Below, piece by piece: positions 9,184 through 19,452 of a DNA stretch of 64,000 nt. Under the pieces are notes generated by a model that did no database searches, was not told the DNA's origin, and saw only the letters and a list, made by a program, of their open reading frames with translations. This DNA comes from Nansenia antarctica (taxonomy: Eukaryota; Chordata; Actinopteri; Argentiniformes; Microstomatidae). Both the position numbers and the translations under genes were made by a program. Where the stretch lies: NCBI GenBank assembly GCA_963989245.1, contig OZ022352.1:20052972-20116971 (forward strand), read 5' to 3'. Numbering within the stretch: the stretch's first letter is position 1; each line of letters opens with the position of its first letter.

Positions 9184-10668
9184 TGCGCGCGTGTGTGCGC
9201 GCGTGTGTGTGTGTGCGCGCGTGCGTGCATGCGTGTGTGTGCGTGTGCGCGCGTGCGTGTGTGTGTGCGTGTGCGCGTACGTGCGTGTGTGTGTACGCAC
9301 GCGCGTGCGCGTGTGTGTGCGCGTGCGTGCGCGTACGTGCGCGCGTGTGTGTGCGCGCACGTGCGCTCGCGGGTGTGTGCGCGCGCGTGTGTGTGCGCGC
9401 GCGTGTGTGTGTGTGCGCGAGTGTGTGTGTGCGTGCGCGTGCGTGTGCGCGCACGTGCGCGTGTGTGTGCGCACGTGCGCGCGCGTGTGTGTGTACGTGT
9501 GCGTGCGCGTGTGTGCGCGCACGTGCGCGCGTGTGTGCGCGTGTGTGTGTGCGTGCGTGTGTGTGTGCGCGCGTGTGTGTGTGTGCGCGCGTGTGTGCGC
9601 GCGTGTGTGTGTGTGCGCGCGCGTGCGCGTACGCGCGCGTGTGTGCATGCGTGTGTGTGCGTGTGCGCGCGTGCGTGCGCGTGTGTGCGCGTGTGTGCGC
9701 GCACGTTCGCGCGTGTGTGCGTGCGTGTGTGTGCGTGTTCGCGCGTGCGTGCGCGTGCGTGTGTATATGTGTGTGCGCGTGTGTGTGTGCGTGCGTGTGT
9801 GTGCGCGCGTGTGTGTGTGCGCGCGTGTGTGCGTACGTGTGTGTGCGTGTGCGCGCGTGTGTGTGTGCGTGCGTGTGTGTGCGCGCGCGTGTGTGTGCGC
9901 GCGTGTGTGCGTGTGCGCGCGTGCGTGTGTGCGCGTGTGCGCGTACGTGCGCGTGTGTGTACGTACGCGCGTGCGCGTGTGTGCGCGCGCGTGCGTGCGC
10001 GTGCGTGCGTGCGTGTGTGTGCGCGCACGTGCGCTCGCGGGTGTGTGCGCGCGCGTGTGTGTGCGCGCGCGCGAGTGTGCGCGCGTGCGCGCGTGCGCGC
10101 GTGTGTGTGCGCGCACGTGCGCGTGTGTGTGCGCACGTGCGCGCGCGTGTGTGTGTGTACGTGTGCGTGCGCGTGTGTGCGCGCACGTGCGCGCGTGTGT
10201 GCGCGTGTGTGTGTGCGTGCGTGTGTGTGCGCGCGTGTGTGTGCGCGCGTGTGTGCGTACGTGTGTGTGCGTGTGCGCGCGTGTGTGCGCGCGTGTGTGT
10301 GTGCGCGCGTGTGTGCGTACGTGTGTGTGCGTGTGCGCGCGTGTGTGTGTGTGCGCGCGTGTGTGCGCGCGTGTGTGTGCGTGCGCGTGTGTGCGCGCAC
10401 GTGCGCGCGTGTGTGCGCGTGTGTGTGTGCGTGCGTGTGTGTGCGCGCGTGTGTGTGCGCGCGTGTGTGCGTACGTGTGTGTGCGTGTGCGCGCGTGTGT
10501 GCGCGCGTGTGTGTGTGCGCGCGTGTGTGCGTACGTGTGTGTGCGTGTGCGCGCGTGTGTGCGCGCGTGTGTGTGTGTGCGTGCGTGTGTGTGCGCGCGT
10601 GTGTGTGTGCGCGCGTGTGTGCGTACGTGTGTGCGTGTGCGCGCGTGTGTGTGTGCGTGTGTGTGCGC

Positions 10669-10699
<31 letters not shown>

Positions 10700-10828
10700 T
10701 GCGCGCGTGTGTGCGCGCGTGTGTGTGTGTGCGCGCGCGTGTGTGTGTGCGTGCGTGTGTGTGCGCGCGTGTGTGTGTGCGCGCGTGTGTGCGTACGTGT
10801 GTGTGCGTGTGCGCGCGTGTGTGTGCGA

Positions 10829-10859
<31 letters not shown>

Positions 10860-10890
10860 TGCGCGCGTGTGTGCGCGCGTGTGTGTGTGT
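8439..10890. repeat. 2.45-kb alternating purine-pyrimidine (TG/CG) tract, U1
   Basis: Nearly uninterrupted GTGTGCGCGC-type DNA with occasional TACGT, GCATGC, CGAGTG and GCGCTCGCGGG breaks; the last recurs near 8570, 9365 and 10030, so the tract has internal larger repeats. Stop codons all contain a purine-purine step, so strictly alternating DNA has none. This explains the open frames of 800-960 codons in all six frames. The sequence is of the classic Z-DNA-forming type. Confidence 0.95.
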
Positions 10891-11240
10891 CCTTTTACTG
10901 TCACAACAGCTCACACATCTGGCTGCTGTGTTTGTACACTGTTGTACCTCACCCAGCAGATATGGCAGTGTTATGACATTGGTCCAGTTTTTAATGTGGA
11001 CTCTCAGTGCACAGCTCAGGGGAGGCTGTGGCGCAGGAGTGTCTAGAAAAGCACTATACAAGTCTAATGTGTTATTATAATTATAAGAACGAGCAGCGTT
11101 TATTAAACCAACGATCTTTGCTACAGTGGGAATACAGTATGTCTTATCTACATGTTGTGATATGAAGCTAGAGCCCCTCTAGGTCTTAACGTGGACTCTC
11201 CGTGCACAATTCATGATCTCTCTTCTGTCTTTCACTCCAG
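10891..11240. other. Rearranged upstream segment of D2 (SINE head fused to intron)
   Basis: Bases 10891-11039 match 189-337 (including 21 bp of the SINE head), and 11037-11240 match 1319-1522. The D1 domain and most of the SINE are missing between them. The join lies in a shared GAG at 11037-11039. The left junction at 10890/10891 abuts the TG/CG tract directly. Confidence 0.85.
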
Positions 11241-12128
11241 TAAACGTGGCGTTTGGAAGAGTGGCTGTTCAGTCATCAACGGCTTTTAGCGCTCCTGCTC
11301 TCAGGGCCGTTGATGGGAACACAGACCCACACTTCCACAGAGGATCCTCCTGCACTCACACTCGGTCTGAGGCCAACCCCTGGTGGAGAGTGGACCTGCT
11401 GGATGTGTACAGAGTCAGTGCTGTGTCCATCACCAATAGAGGAGACTGCTGTGCTGAGAGGCTTGAAGGGGCTGAGATTCGTATTGGTAACTCACTGGAG
11501 AACAACGGCAACGACAATCCCAGGTGATGCATGCGGCATTTCCCTACCGAGTGCAGAAGACTTCACACTTTCATTTAATTCAACTATTTGAATACATTGT
11601 TTGGTCTTATCCATGGCAGTGTATTGTTCATGGATTTGTACATTGTTGAACTGACATATTGATCTTTCTCCTCTGTCTCTCTCAGATGCACTGTCATCTC
11701 CCCCATCCCAGCAGAACACACACAGACCTTCCCGTGTAACAACATGGAGGGTCGCTTTGTCAGTGTGATCATCCCTGACAAGACAGGATACCTTACTCTG
11801 TGTGAAGTGGAAGTATTTGGCAGTCTTGCAGGTAACATGAACTTGTTGAGCCAGATACAGTGCCCTCCATAAGTTTATGGAAAGAGGACAGATTGTTGTC
11901 TTTTAGTGCCATACTCCAAAAGTTTAGATTTGAAATGAAGCCATTACTAAAGTAAAGGTTCTCAGCGTTGTTTCAATGTTTTATATTTTCACCATATAGA
12001 TATATGTCCACCCTAGTACAACAAACATAAACTCATTAAACCAGATGCTTGAACATGGCAACCTGAAGTACCCCTAAATATATTGTGTTAAATGTGTCCC
12101 TTTTTTGTTATTTATTGCAGAGAGTTAG
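11241..12128 (+). CDS. F-type lectin domain D2 with terminal exon, U1
   Basis: Exons are 11241-11523, 11686-11831 and a terminal exon from 12121, where G+AG AGT TAG ends the protein in ...FGSLAES. The first two exons encode 143 residues. His39, Arg66 and Arg73 give the intact fucose motif H-x26-R-x-D-x4-R, with the Cys69-Cys70 pair. Acceptors (CTCCAG, CTCTCAG, TTGCAG) and donors (CAG|GTGATG, G|GTAACA) are good. The phase-1 entry matches the phase-1 donor of D1 at 1165, so a D1-D2 binary lectin is the preferred gene model, as in fish tandem-domain F-type lectins. The intron between them would be about 10 kb, nearly all tandem repeat. D2 is four residues longer than D1. Confidence 0.85.
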
Positions 12129-12834
12129 AGAAGAAAGATGAGTTGACGAAGAAGAGGGATGACGTCTACTTGCAATTGTGTCCCTTTCATTAAAATGTGT
12201 TGAACTTAAGATGCTTTTGAGTGCTTCCTTGTAAATGGATTATATATTCAAGGCACCAACTGGGACTTCAGATAATGCTGTTCAATAATCATTTCAATTC
12301 CTGATATTTATATTTGTCTAATAAAACAATTGCATAATGACTTCAGTTCTGCTGTCTTACCTTATCAAACTTAAAATATACAGTTATTCTATGTCTTTCT
12401 TTGCATACAATGTCTGTTAAACTATTGTTGACAACATCTGTCGACAATAAAGTTCAGTACATGTTGTCAACAGGCATTATTGATGGCAATGCATCTGTCA
12501 AAGGTCCAATGACTTAAAAGATAATAAGACTGCCATCATAGTCTACTGAACTGCATCTTGTCTCTTTCTCTTAAAAGAAAGTAAAATGGTAAACAAGAGA
12601 ATCTGATACTATTCAACAAGTTATAGGTGTTATTCATTCTGTTTGAGGGATCCACAGCGTCAGTCCCTTCATCTTGCTGATCGCTGATAAAGGATCTCCT
12701 TTACTTTATTTTACCTCTTAGTACAAGTGCTAAAGTTTTGAGCCTCAGACAAGTCATGATATACATAACATTAGAAATGATCACATGCACTTTTCTTTAC
12801 TGCAGGTCATTTTATATGTTGTCGCTCTGGTGTT
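12129..12834 (+). other. 3' UTR and downstream AT-rich DNA
   Basis: This follows the lectin stop codon. ATTAAA at 12189, AATAAA at 12320 and AATAAA at 12446 are candidate poly(A) signals. No further exon is supported to 12834. Confidence 0.6.
12320..12325 (+). terminator. Candidate poly(A) signal AATAAA
   Basis: Canonical hexamer about 190 bp after the D2 stop codon. ATTAAA at 12189-12194 and AATAAA at 12446-12451 are alternatives; which is used cannot be told from sequence. Confidence 0.4.
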
Positions 12835-12942
12835 GTGCCGTGTGGGAGGATGGGAAGTGTGGTTCAAGCCAGGTCTAAACCCAAACCCCACATTAAGGTT
12901 GTGCTGAAGCTGGGAATGAACAACAAAGACCTGGGGGCTATT

Positions 12943-13135
12943 CCACGTACCGTGATTAAATCTGATCCCGGTTTAAATCAGATCCTGGTGCTAATTTCAG
13001 CTTGTGTTCCGTTCCATCAATGTGGCTCAAATAATTTGCTGCTTGGTTGCTATGCAACCAATCCTTCTGAACAAACCTGGTAGCGAGCAGGTTTACAGGC
13101 TGGTTTAGGTAATACGTGCGTCAAAAATGTCTCGC
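12943..13135. mobile_element. Possible MITE-like fragment
   Basis: GGGGCTATTCCACG at the left, then TTAAATCTGATCCCGG with a partial inverted echo (TTTAAATCAGATCC) and CCTGGTAGCGAGCAGG on the right, resemble short non-autonomous DNA transposons common in fish. Terminal inverted repeats and target-site duplication are not clearly defined. Confidence 0.25.
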
Positions 13136-13186
13136 AGGCGGAAACGACATCCCGAACGACGGTTCCGTCAAGTGTCTTTTTCCCGT

Positions 13187-13356
13187 GGCCTGGGGTGGTC
13201 CAGTGGTCTAGCACCGCGGTCTACAGTGCACACATATGCCCATGTCGGCATGGGTTCGAATCCAGCCCATGCCCTGCTGACATGCCCTCTCTCCCTTCTT
13301 CTCCTCACTTTCCTGTTTGTCTTCACTATATCTGTCTAATACAATGAAAAATAGGA
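13187..13356 (+). repeat. Second tRNA-derived SINE family
   Basis: The head contains GGGGTGGTCCAGTGGTCTAG (A-box region) and a B box TGGGTTCGAATCC (about 13251-13263). The body CTGCTGACATGCCCTCTCTC and a pyrimidine-rich stretch ending in GTCTAATACAATG match the style of a tRNA-derived SINE abundant in percomorph fish. It occurs only downstream of intact D2. Confidence 0.6.
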
Positions 13357-14099
13357 GTGGGACTGCCTCACTCAGGGACATTTTTATTTTATTTTTTTCC
13401 CCACTTTTTACGAGATAGATAATTTGATATTTTGAAAGTGTGATCGATGGTTTATTGTGTGATAACTTGATATTTAGAAAGTGTGAGATAAATAAAAAAG
13501 GTATGTCTATCAACTTGCATTGCCAATATCACAGTGGTGTGTTTGGCGCAGGGGTTATCTTATCCACGCCCCCACATTTGGGGCTAGAGTCGGGTCTATG
13601 TTTAATATAACAGATATAAAGAGCTTACCTTTATCAATAATGTTCATCGATATCGCAAACGATTAATTTGATTCCATTCTAAACGACCATATCGTTTTTT
13701 TCCTTGCCCAGTAAATACAGTGCGAGTCAGAAGCCCTTGTTTACAGCCACGTCACATAGCAAAACCGAGCATGCTTGGTTTCAACCCCCGAATTTCCATA
13801 TCATTGGTCCTCGAAAGTCATTTTTCCCACCTCTGCTCGATTCTATTGGCTCTGACGCTTCAAATGAGTGGTCAATCATGAAATTTGACCAATGGGTTTG
13901 GGAGAAAATCCAGTGGTTAAACGACGCGTCACGAAGCTGGTGTGAAAAGGAGGCAGTTGCGCAATAGGAGCGCGCAGGGGAGCCCTGCTGGACGGAAACA
14001 GTCTAAACAGTTGGATTTGGATGCAATTTATACCAATAGTGATATGTCAATGAAATATAATACATTTTACAGTCTTGATACATGGGAAAGTCTGATACA
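13357..14099. other. Non-coding DNA downstream of the second SINE
   Basis: AT-rich at first (T-runs, repeated GATATTTAGAAAGTGTGA-like strings near 13420-13490), then a more mixed stretch from 13700 to 14000 with an 87-codon open frame that shows no recognisable domain. It may be part of an old mobile element; nothing firm is seen. Confidence 0.4.
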
Positions 14100-14488
14100 C
14101 TGATATTTAAGTTCATTAGATCTACACGGTCATTTGAAGCCTAACCCCAGCCCTCTACGACCCCGGGAAGTCATGTTAAACTGAAGTTAAAACACAACGA
14201 GATTGCTAAGCTAACACCGCTAATACGGAAGTCCCTCACACAGACAGAGAGAGAGACGTGCAGCCACCTAGTATCGAGGCCCGCGTGGAGCCGTGTTCCA
14301 TCATTTCTTGTCAATTTCAATAAAGACAGACACACACAGACACACGGAGACAACGACAATGACGACAGGTCATTCTAGAGGAAGAGAGGAATCGGATAAT
14401 AGGATTCTATTCTCTGACAACCAATGTCCGCGATTCCACACTGGCCAGTATATGTCGAGATTTTTTTTTTTTATATGTTTGTATGACT
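14100..14488. other. Second copy of the pre-tRNA-like segment
   Basis: This matches the part of U1 from about 1880 to 2212 and includes the roughly 45-bp stretch (CCTCTACGACCCCGGGAAG onward) that U1 and U2 lack at their first copy. No gene is seen. Confidence 0.6.
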
Positions 14489-14562
14489 GGCTCGTTAGCT
14501 CAGTGTGTAAGTCTGCCGCAAGGTAGACTTTGTAGTCCTGGGTTCGAATCCCAGGCGGGCAG
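14489..14562 (+). repeat. tRNA-like element, second copy in U1
   Basis: Same sequence as at 2213, with intact T arm and B box and the same defective anticodon region. It marks the start of a second, shorter repeat block after the D2 gene. Confidence 0.5.
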
Positions 14563-16060
14563 GTCAATTTGCACTTTTCAATGTGAAGGACAAACAGGAA
14601 GAAAAAAAAAAAAGGCATGCGCAGCGGCAAATAATTCCTGGGCTCAGTCCAGAGAGAGAGAGAGAGAGGAATTTTCCCTTTTGAAAATATATTTTTTGAA
14701 AATCCCGCCTGAAAATATTTTTTTTTTTTTTTTTTCTTTTTCTTCTGTGTCAGTGTGTGTCAGTGTGTCAGTTATGTGTCAGTGCGTCTACCGGCCCGAG
14801 TCTCTATGGGGGAATGCAATGACCGTTTTGGACACCAAACACACCAAAGAACATCTACTCTTCGAGGCGAATCCAGTCAGACCATTATCAGACCTGCTGG
14901 ACGTGTCTGTGCGCGTGTGTGACTGGATGTCTACATTCAATGTGTCTCACCGTGTGACTGGATGTGTGTGTGTATATATATGTGGATGTGTATGAGTGTG
15001 GATGTGTGTGTATGAGTATGTGTGGATGTGTGTATGAGTATGTGTGTGGATGTGTGAGTATGTGTGGATGTGTGTATGAGTATGTGTGTGGATGTGTGAG
15101 TATGTGTATATGTGTGTGGATGTGTGTGTATGAGTATGTGTGTGGATGTGTGTGTATGAGTATGTGGATATGAGTATGTGTGGATGTGTGTGTATGAGTA
15201 TGTGTATATGTATGTGTATGCTTATGTATGTTAATGAGCTGTATGTTAATGAGCTGTATGTTAATTAGCTGTGTGTGTGTCTCTGTGTGTGTATACGTGT
15301 GTCTGTGTGTGTATGTTAATGAGCTGTATGTTAATGAGCTGTATGTTAATGAGATTCATGCTAATGAGCTGTATGTTAATTAGCTGTGTGTGTCTCTGTG
15401 TGTGTATACGTGTGTCTGTGTGTGTATGTTAATGAGCTGTATGTTAATGAGCTGTATGTTAATGAGCTTCATGTTAATGAGATTCATGCTAATGAGCTGT
15501 ATGTTAATGAGCTGTATGTTAATTAGCTGTGTGTGTCTCTATGTGTGTATACGTGTGTCTGTGTGTGTATGTTAATGAGCTGTATGTGAATGAGATTCAT
15601 GCTAATGAGCTGTATGTTAATGAGCTGTATGTTAATTAGCTGTATGTTAATTAGCTGTATGTTAATTAGCTGTGTGTGTGTATACGTGTGTCTGTGTGTG
15701 TATGTTAATGAGCTGTATGTTAATGAGCTGTATGTGAATGAGCTTCATGTTAATGAGCTTCATGCTAATGAGCTGTATGTTAATGAGCTGTATGTTAATT
15801 AGCTGTGTGTGTCTCTGTGTGTGTATACGTGTGTGTGTTATGTTAATGAGCTTCATGCTAATGAGCTTCATGCTAATGAGCTGTATGTTAATTACCTTCA
15901 TGTTAATGAGCTGTATGTTAATGAGCTTCATGCTAATGAGCTGTATGTTAATGAGCTGTATGTTAATTAGCTGTATGTTAATTAGCTGTATGTTAATTAG
16001 CTGTGTGTGTCTCTGTGTGTGTATACGTGTGTCTGTGTGTGTATGTTAATGAGCTGTATG
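14563..16060. repeat. Low-complexity, GT-rich and 15-bp repeats, second U1 block
   Basis: Same order as 2287-3689 with a shorter (GA)n run, an extra TGTGAGTATGTGTGGATG segment near 15060 and longer 15-bp arrays with TTAATTAG and TTAATTACC variants. Confidence 0.85.
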
Positions 16061-16450
16061 TTAAATCAAATCAAAGTGGGAGGAGCTTAAATCAAAGTGG
16101 GAGGAGCTTAAGTCAAAGTGGGCGGAGCTTAAATCAAAGTGGGAGGAGCTTAAATCAAAGTGGGAGGAGCTTAAGTCAAAGTGGGAGGAGCTTAAATCAA
16201 AGTGGGAGGAGCTTAAGTCAAAGTGGGCAGAGCTTAAATCAAAGTGTGAGGAGCTTAAGTCAAAGTGGGCGGAGCTTAAGCCAAAGTGGGCGGAGCTTAA
16301 GTCAAAGTGGGCGGAGCTTAAGTCAAAGTGGGAGGAGCTTAAATCAAAGTGGGATGAGCTTAAATCAAAGTGGGAGGAGCTTAAATCAAAGTGGGAGGAG
16401 CTTAAATCAAAGTGGGAGGAGCTTAAATCAAAGTGGGAGAAGCTTAAGCT
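16061..16450 (+). repeat. Short 21-bp minisatellite array, second U1 block
   Basis: Only about 18 units. It follows the same unit order as 33107 up to about 16320, then continues directly into GAGAAGCTTAAGCTTACC, so relative to U2 about 5.8 kb (rest of array A, spacer, array B, TG/CG tract) is missing here. Confidence 0.9.
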
Positions 16451-16511
16451 TACCATCATTATCACTATGTGTCACTACTACACTACTACTATAATACCAC
16501 ACTACTATTAT

Positions 16512-16598
<87 letters not shown>

Positions 16599-16640
16599 AC
16601 TACACTACTCTACGACTACACCACTACTGCTACTGTGTGA
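16451..16640 (+). repeat. (TAC)n microsatellite, U1
   Basis: A trinucleotide run of roughly 30 TAC units (about 16511-16598) flanked by imperfect TACAC units. Leucine- or tyrosine-rich open frames over it are artefacts. It lies directly upstream of the transporter-like exon. Confidence 0.95.
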
Positions 16641-16658
16641 CTCTGTCTCCCCCTGCAG

Positions 16659-16900
16659 GGGTTCTACCAGTACTACTACAGCAGCAAAAGCAATAAAATT
16701 GTGCCCGTGAACCCTGATGAAAGGTCACTCACACACACACACACACACACAGTCTGTCTAATAAGCCTGTTGGAAAGAACAATCTGATTGTGTGTGTGTG
16801 TGTGTGACCGTGTATGTGTGTATGTGTGTGTGTGTGCCCAGCAGGGGAGGCCGTAGACGACAACATACCTCACATCTCCATGACAACCATCTTCAAGAAG
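16659..16900 (+). pseudogene. Two exon-like pieces resembling SLC29 (ENT) nucleoside transporter loop, U1
   Basis: Piece 1 (16659-16723) follows CCCCTGCAG and encodes a segment with [12 protein letters not shown]. Piece 2 (16845-16900) follows CCCAGCAG, precedes GTAGGA, and encodes a segment ending DDNIPHISMTTIFKK. Spacing and motifs (F-x-x-YY...K-S, then S-x-x-x-I/V-F-x-K) resemble the loop after transmembrane helix 6 of ENT1/ENT2. In-frame stops upstream of piece 1 fit an intron. The obvious donor (AAAG|GTCACT, phase 2) does not match the phase needed by piece 2, so these may be decayed, or borders are misjudged. The U1 copy reads GCCGTAGAC where others read GCCGCAGAC. No other transporter exons are present. 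Confidence 0.5.
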
Positions 16901-17365
16901 GTAGGAGACCACACACATCCACTCACACACACATCCACTCACACACTCACACACACCCACTCAGACTAACTAACTTGCACTCACCATCTACCCGATGTCC
17001 CCCCCTCCTCTAACCCTAACCCAAAACCCTAAAACTACTTAAATCTAAACTAAAAAACCTTCATGTTCTGCAACAGTTATGATTAAAACACTAACACTTC
17101 TATCTGACTTTTTATCCATGAACTATTATCTTATTAAATGTTTTCTCTCTCTCATGTAATGTACATACAATTATACTAGAATAAATAAATGATTAAACTT
17201 ATTTACAGTCTTATGGTGGTTTTATCCCGTTGGTCGTCCTTTTACTGTCACAACAGCTCACACATCTGGCTGCTGTGTTTGTACACTGTTGTACCTCACC
17301 CAGCAGATATGGCAGTGTTATGACATTGGTCCAGTTTTTAATGTGGACTCTCAGTGCACAGCTCA

Positions 17366-17595
17366 GGGGAGGCTGTGGCGCAGGAGGTAGAGCCGCCTTC
17401 TAATGATCGCAAGGTTGGTAGATTGGCGGTTCGAGTCCCGGCCGGCCACATGTCGAAGTGTCCTTGGGCAAGACATTGAACCCCAAATTGCTCCCAGTGA
17501 GCGGGCCGGTGCCTTGCCGACATTGGTGTGTGAATGAGAGGCTGTTGTAAAGCGCTTTGGATAAAGGTGCTGTATAAGTGCAGTCCATTTACCAT
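17366..17595 (+). repeat. tRNA-derived SINE, U2 copy
   Basis: Same element as at 317 but with a 12-bp deletion between two TTGC direct repeats, shared with U3. Confidence 0.7.
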
Positions 17596-17648
17596 GTAGT
17601 GCACATAAGGTTCACAATTCATGATTTCTCTTCTGTTTTTCACTCCAG

Positions 17649-18207
17649 TGAACGTGGCTTTGAAAGGAGTGGCTGTTCAGTCATCACAGAGTCATCGTGG
17701 GTCTCCTCTCAGGGCCATTGATGGGAACAGAAACACAGACTATCGTCAAAAGTCCTGCACCCACACACGGAAGGAGGCCAACCCCTGGTGGAGATTGGAC
17801 CTGCTGGATGTGTACAACGTCGATACTCTGACCATCACCAATAGAGAAGACTGCTGTGCTGACAGGCTTAAAGGGGCTGAGATTCGTATTGGTAACTCAC
17901 TGGACAACAACAATCCCAGGTGACTCATGCAGCATTTCCTCCTGCTAAGTGCAGAAGACTTCAACTATTAGAATACATCTTTTGTTCTTATCCATACCAG
18001 TGAATTTTTGTCTTTTAAAGTATTGTTGAACTGTTATTGATATTCATCCTGTCTCTCAGATGCGCTGTCATACCCGATATCACAGGAGAAAGCGTCTACA
18101 CCTTCCAGTGTAATGGCATGGAGGGGCGCTATGTCAGTGTGGTTATCCCCGACAAGACAGAGTTCCTTACTCTGTGTGAAGTGGAAGTATTTGGCACTAA
18201 ATGTTAG
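17649..18207 (+). CDS. F-type lectin domain D1, two exons, U2
   Basis: Exons 17649-17919 and 18060-18202 (or to the TAG at 18205-18207). The protein is identical to the U1 copy, with the same fucose-motif residues and splice sites. The natural partner is the intact D2 at 28288, giving a second binary lectin gene in the same orientation. No start exon is visible between the end of U1 and this domain, so either the transcript starts at an unseen upstream exon or the domain joins the U1 transcript by skipping the U1 terminal exon. Confidence 0.85.
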
Positions 18208-18332
18208 TACATGTACTTGTATTCACCAGTCAACCTTCCCCCTTCCCATGTGTCCACAGCACTACCTTAATTAGGCCCCTATACTTTCTTCTATTTACCT
18301 TTTTTGTTTCTTTTTATTATTACTACTCGATC

Positions 18333-18409
18333 TTTTCAGTTTGTAAAGCGTCTTTGAGTGTCTAGAAAAGCACTATACAAGTCTAATGTGTTATTATAAT
18401 TATAAGAAC
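18333..18409 (+). repeat. LINE/SINE 3'-tail-like fragment, U2
   Basis: Same as 1296-1372, inside the intron 18208-18559, which otherwise holds nothing recognised. Confidence 0.45.
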
Positions 18410-18559
18410 GAGCAGCGTTTATTAAACCAACGATCTTTGCTACAGTGGGAATACAGTATGTCTTATCTACATGTTGTGATATGAAGCTAGAGCCCCTCTA
18501 GGTCTTAACGTGGACTCTCCGTGCACAATTCATGATCTCTCTTCTGTCTTTCACTCCAG

Positions 18560-18612
18560 TAAACGTGGCTTTTGGAAGAGTGGCTGTTCAGTCATCAACG
18601 GCTTTTAGCGCT
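18560..18612 (+). pseudogene. Truncated D2 first exon, U2
   Basis: Same 53-bp remnant and same breakpoint as at 1523. Confidence 0.8.
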
Positions 18613-19249
18613 AGTTGTCTCACCAGGCTCACTCAGGTATATGTGTCTGTCTCCCTCCAGTGGTGGTAAGTGGAAGTGGCCTGTGGCCTGTGTGTGTGAT
18701 GATGAGATGATGATGATGATGATGATGGGGGGTGATAGGAAGGTCGTAGAGACACCATTCAAATGGTTTTAGATTCCCTGTCCTCTGGTCTATCCGGGGG
18801 TGTTGGAATTGTTCTCCTAACCCGCGGGGAACCATACGTTATTAACCCCGGTAAGAGTCACACTACGGGACGTATAACAGTGGCTGTGAAGGGAGTATAA
18901 ACACAAGATGTTGCTGAGTAGGTCCATTAGGTCTACACGGTCATTTATAGCCTAACCCCAGCCCACGAGATTGCTAAGCTAACACCGCTAATGCGGAAGT
19001 CCCTCCTGTGTCTCAGAAGACAGACAGAGAGAGAGACGTGCAGCCACCCAGGATCGAGCCCCGCGTGGAGTGATTGTCCATCATTTCTTGTCAATTTCAA
19101 TAAAGACAGACACACACAGACAACGACAGGTCATTCTAGAGGAAGAGAGAAATGGGATAATAGGATTCTATTCTCTGACAGCCAATGTCCGCGATTCCAC
19201 ACTGGCCAGTAGATGTCGAGATTTTTTTTTTTTATATGTTTGTATGACT
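18613..19249. other. Non-coding segment after truncated D2, U2
   Basis: Identical in layout to 1576-2212, including the loss of about 45 bp after CCCCAGCC. No gene is seen. Confidence 0.6.
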
Positions 19250-19323
19250 GGCTCGTTAGCTCAGTGTGTAAGTCTGCCGCAAGGTAGACTTTGTAGTCCT
19301 GGGTTCGAATCCCAGGCGGGCAG
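19250..19323 (+). repeat. tRNA-like element, U2 first copy
   Basis: Same as 2213-2286; intact B box, non-canonical anticodon loop. Confidence 0.5.
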
Positions 19324-19409
19324 GTCAATTTGCACTTTTCAATGTGAAGGACAAACAGGAAGAAAAAAAAAAAAGGCATGCGCAGCGGCAAATAATTCCT
19401 GGGCTCAGT

Positions 19410-19452
<43 letters not shown>

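Larger units (their letters stand above)
1..17049. repeat. Segmental duplication unit U1 (complete from the shared start point)
   Basis: The first bases of the window recur at 17050, 39811, 50604 and 61468, so this is the first of five tandem copies. The unit start is set by the window edge; the true duplication breakpoint is unknown. Bases 1-316 are AT-rich non-coding DNA upstream of the lectin domain in which I recognise nothing. U1 carries one D1 lectin domain, one intact D2 domain and one pair of transporter-like exons. Its first 16.3 kb match 17050-33366 almost base for base. Confidence 0.9.

Noticed and set aside
8173..11061. Frames of 800-960 codons rich in HTRAHT or VCARVC
   Set aside because: Alternating purine-pyrimidine DNA cannot contain stop codons, so all frames are open without being genes.
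13704..13967. Open frame of 87 codons downstream of D2
   Set aside because: No recognised domain or splice support; kept only as part of the non-coding description.
16469..16696. Poly-leucine and poly-tyrosine frames over TAC repeats
   Set aside because: Simple microsatellite translation.
17004..17035. Telomere-like CTAACCCTAACCC string near unit boundaries
   Set aside because: Only about two CCCTAA copies followed by imperfect CCCTAAA; too short to call an interstitial telomere.
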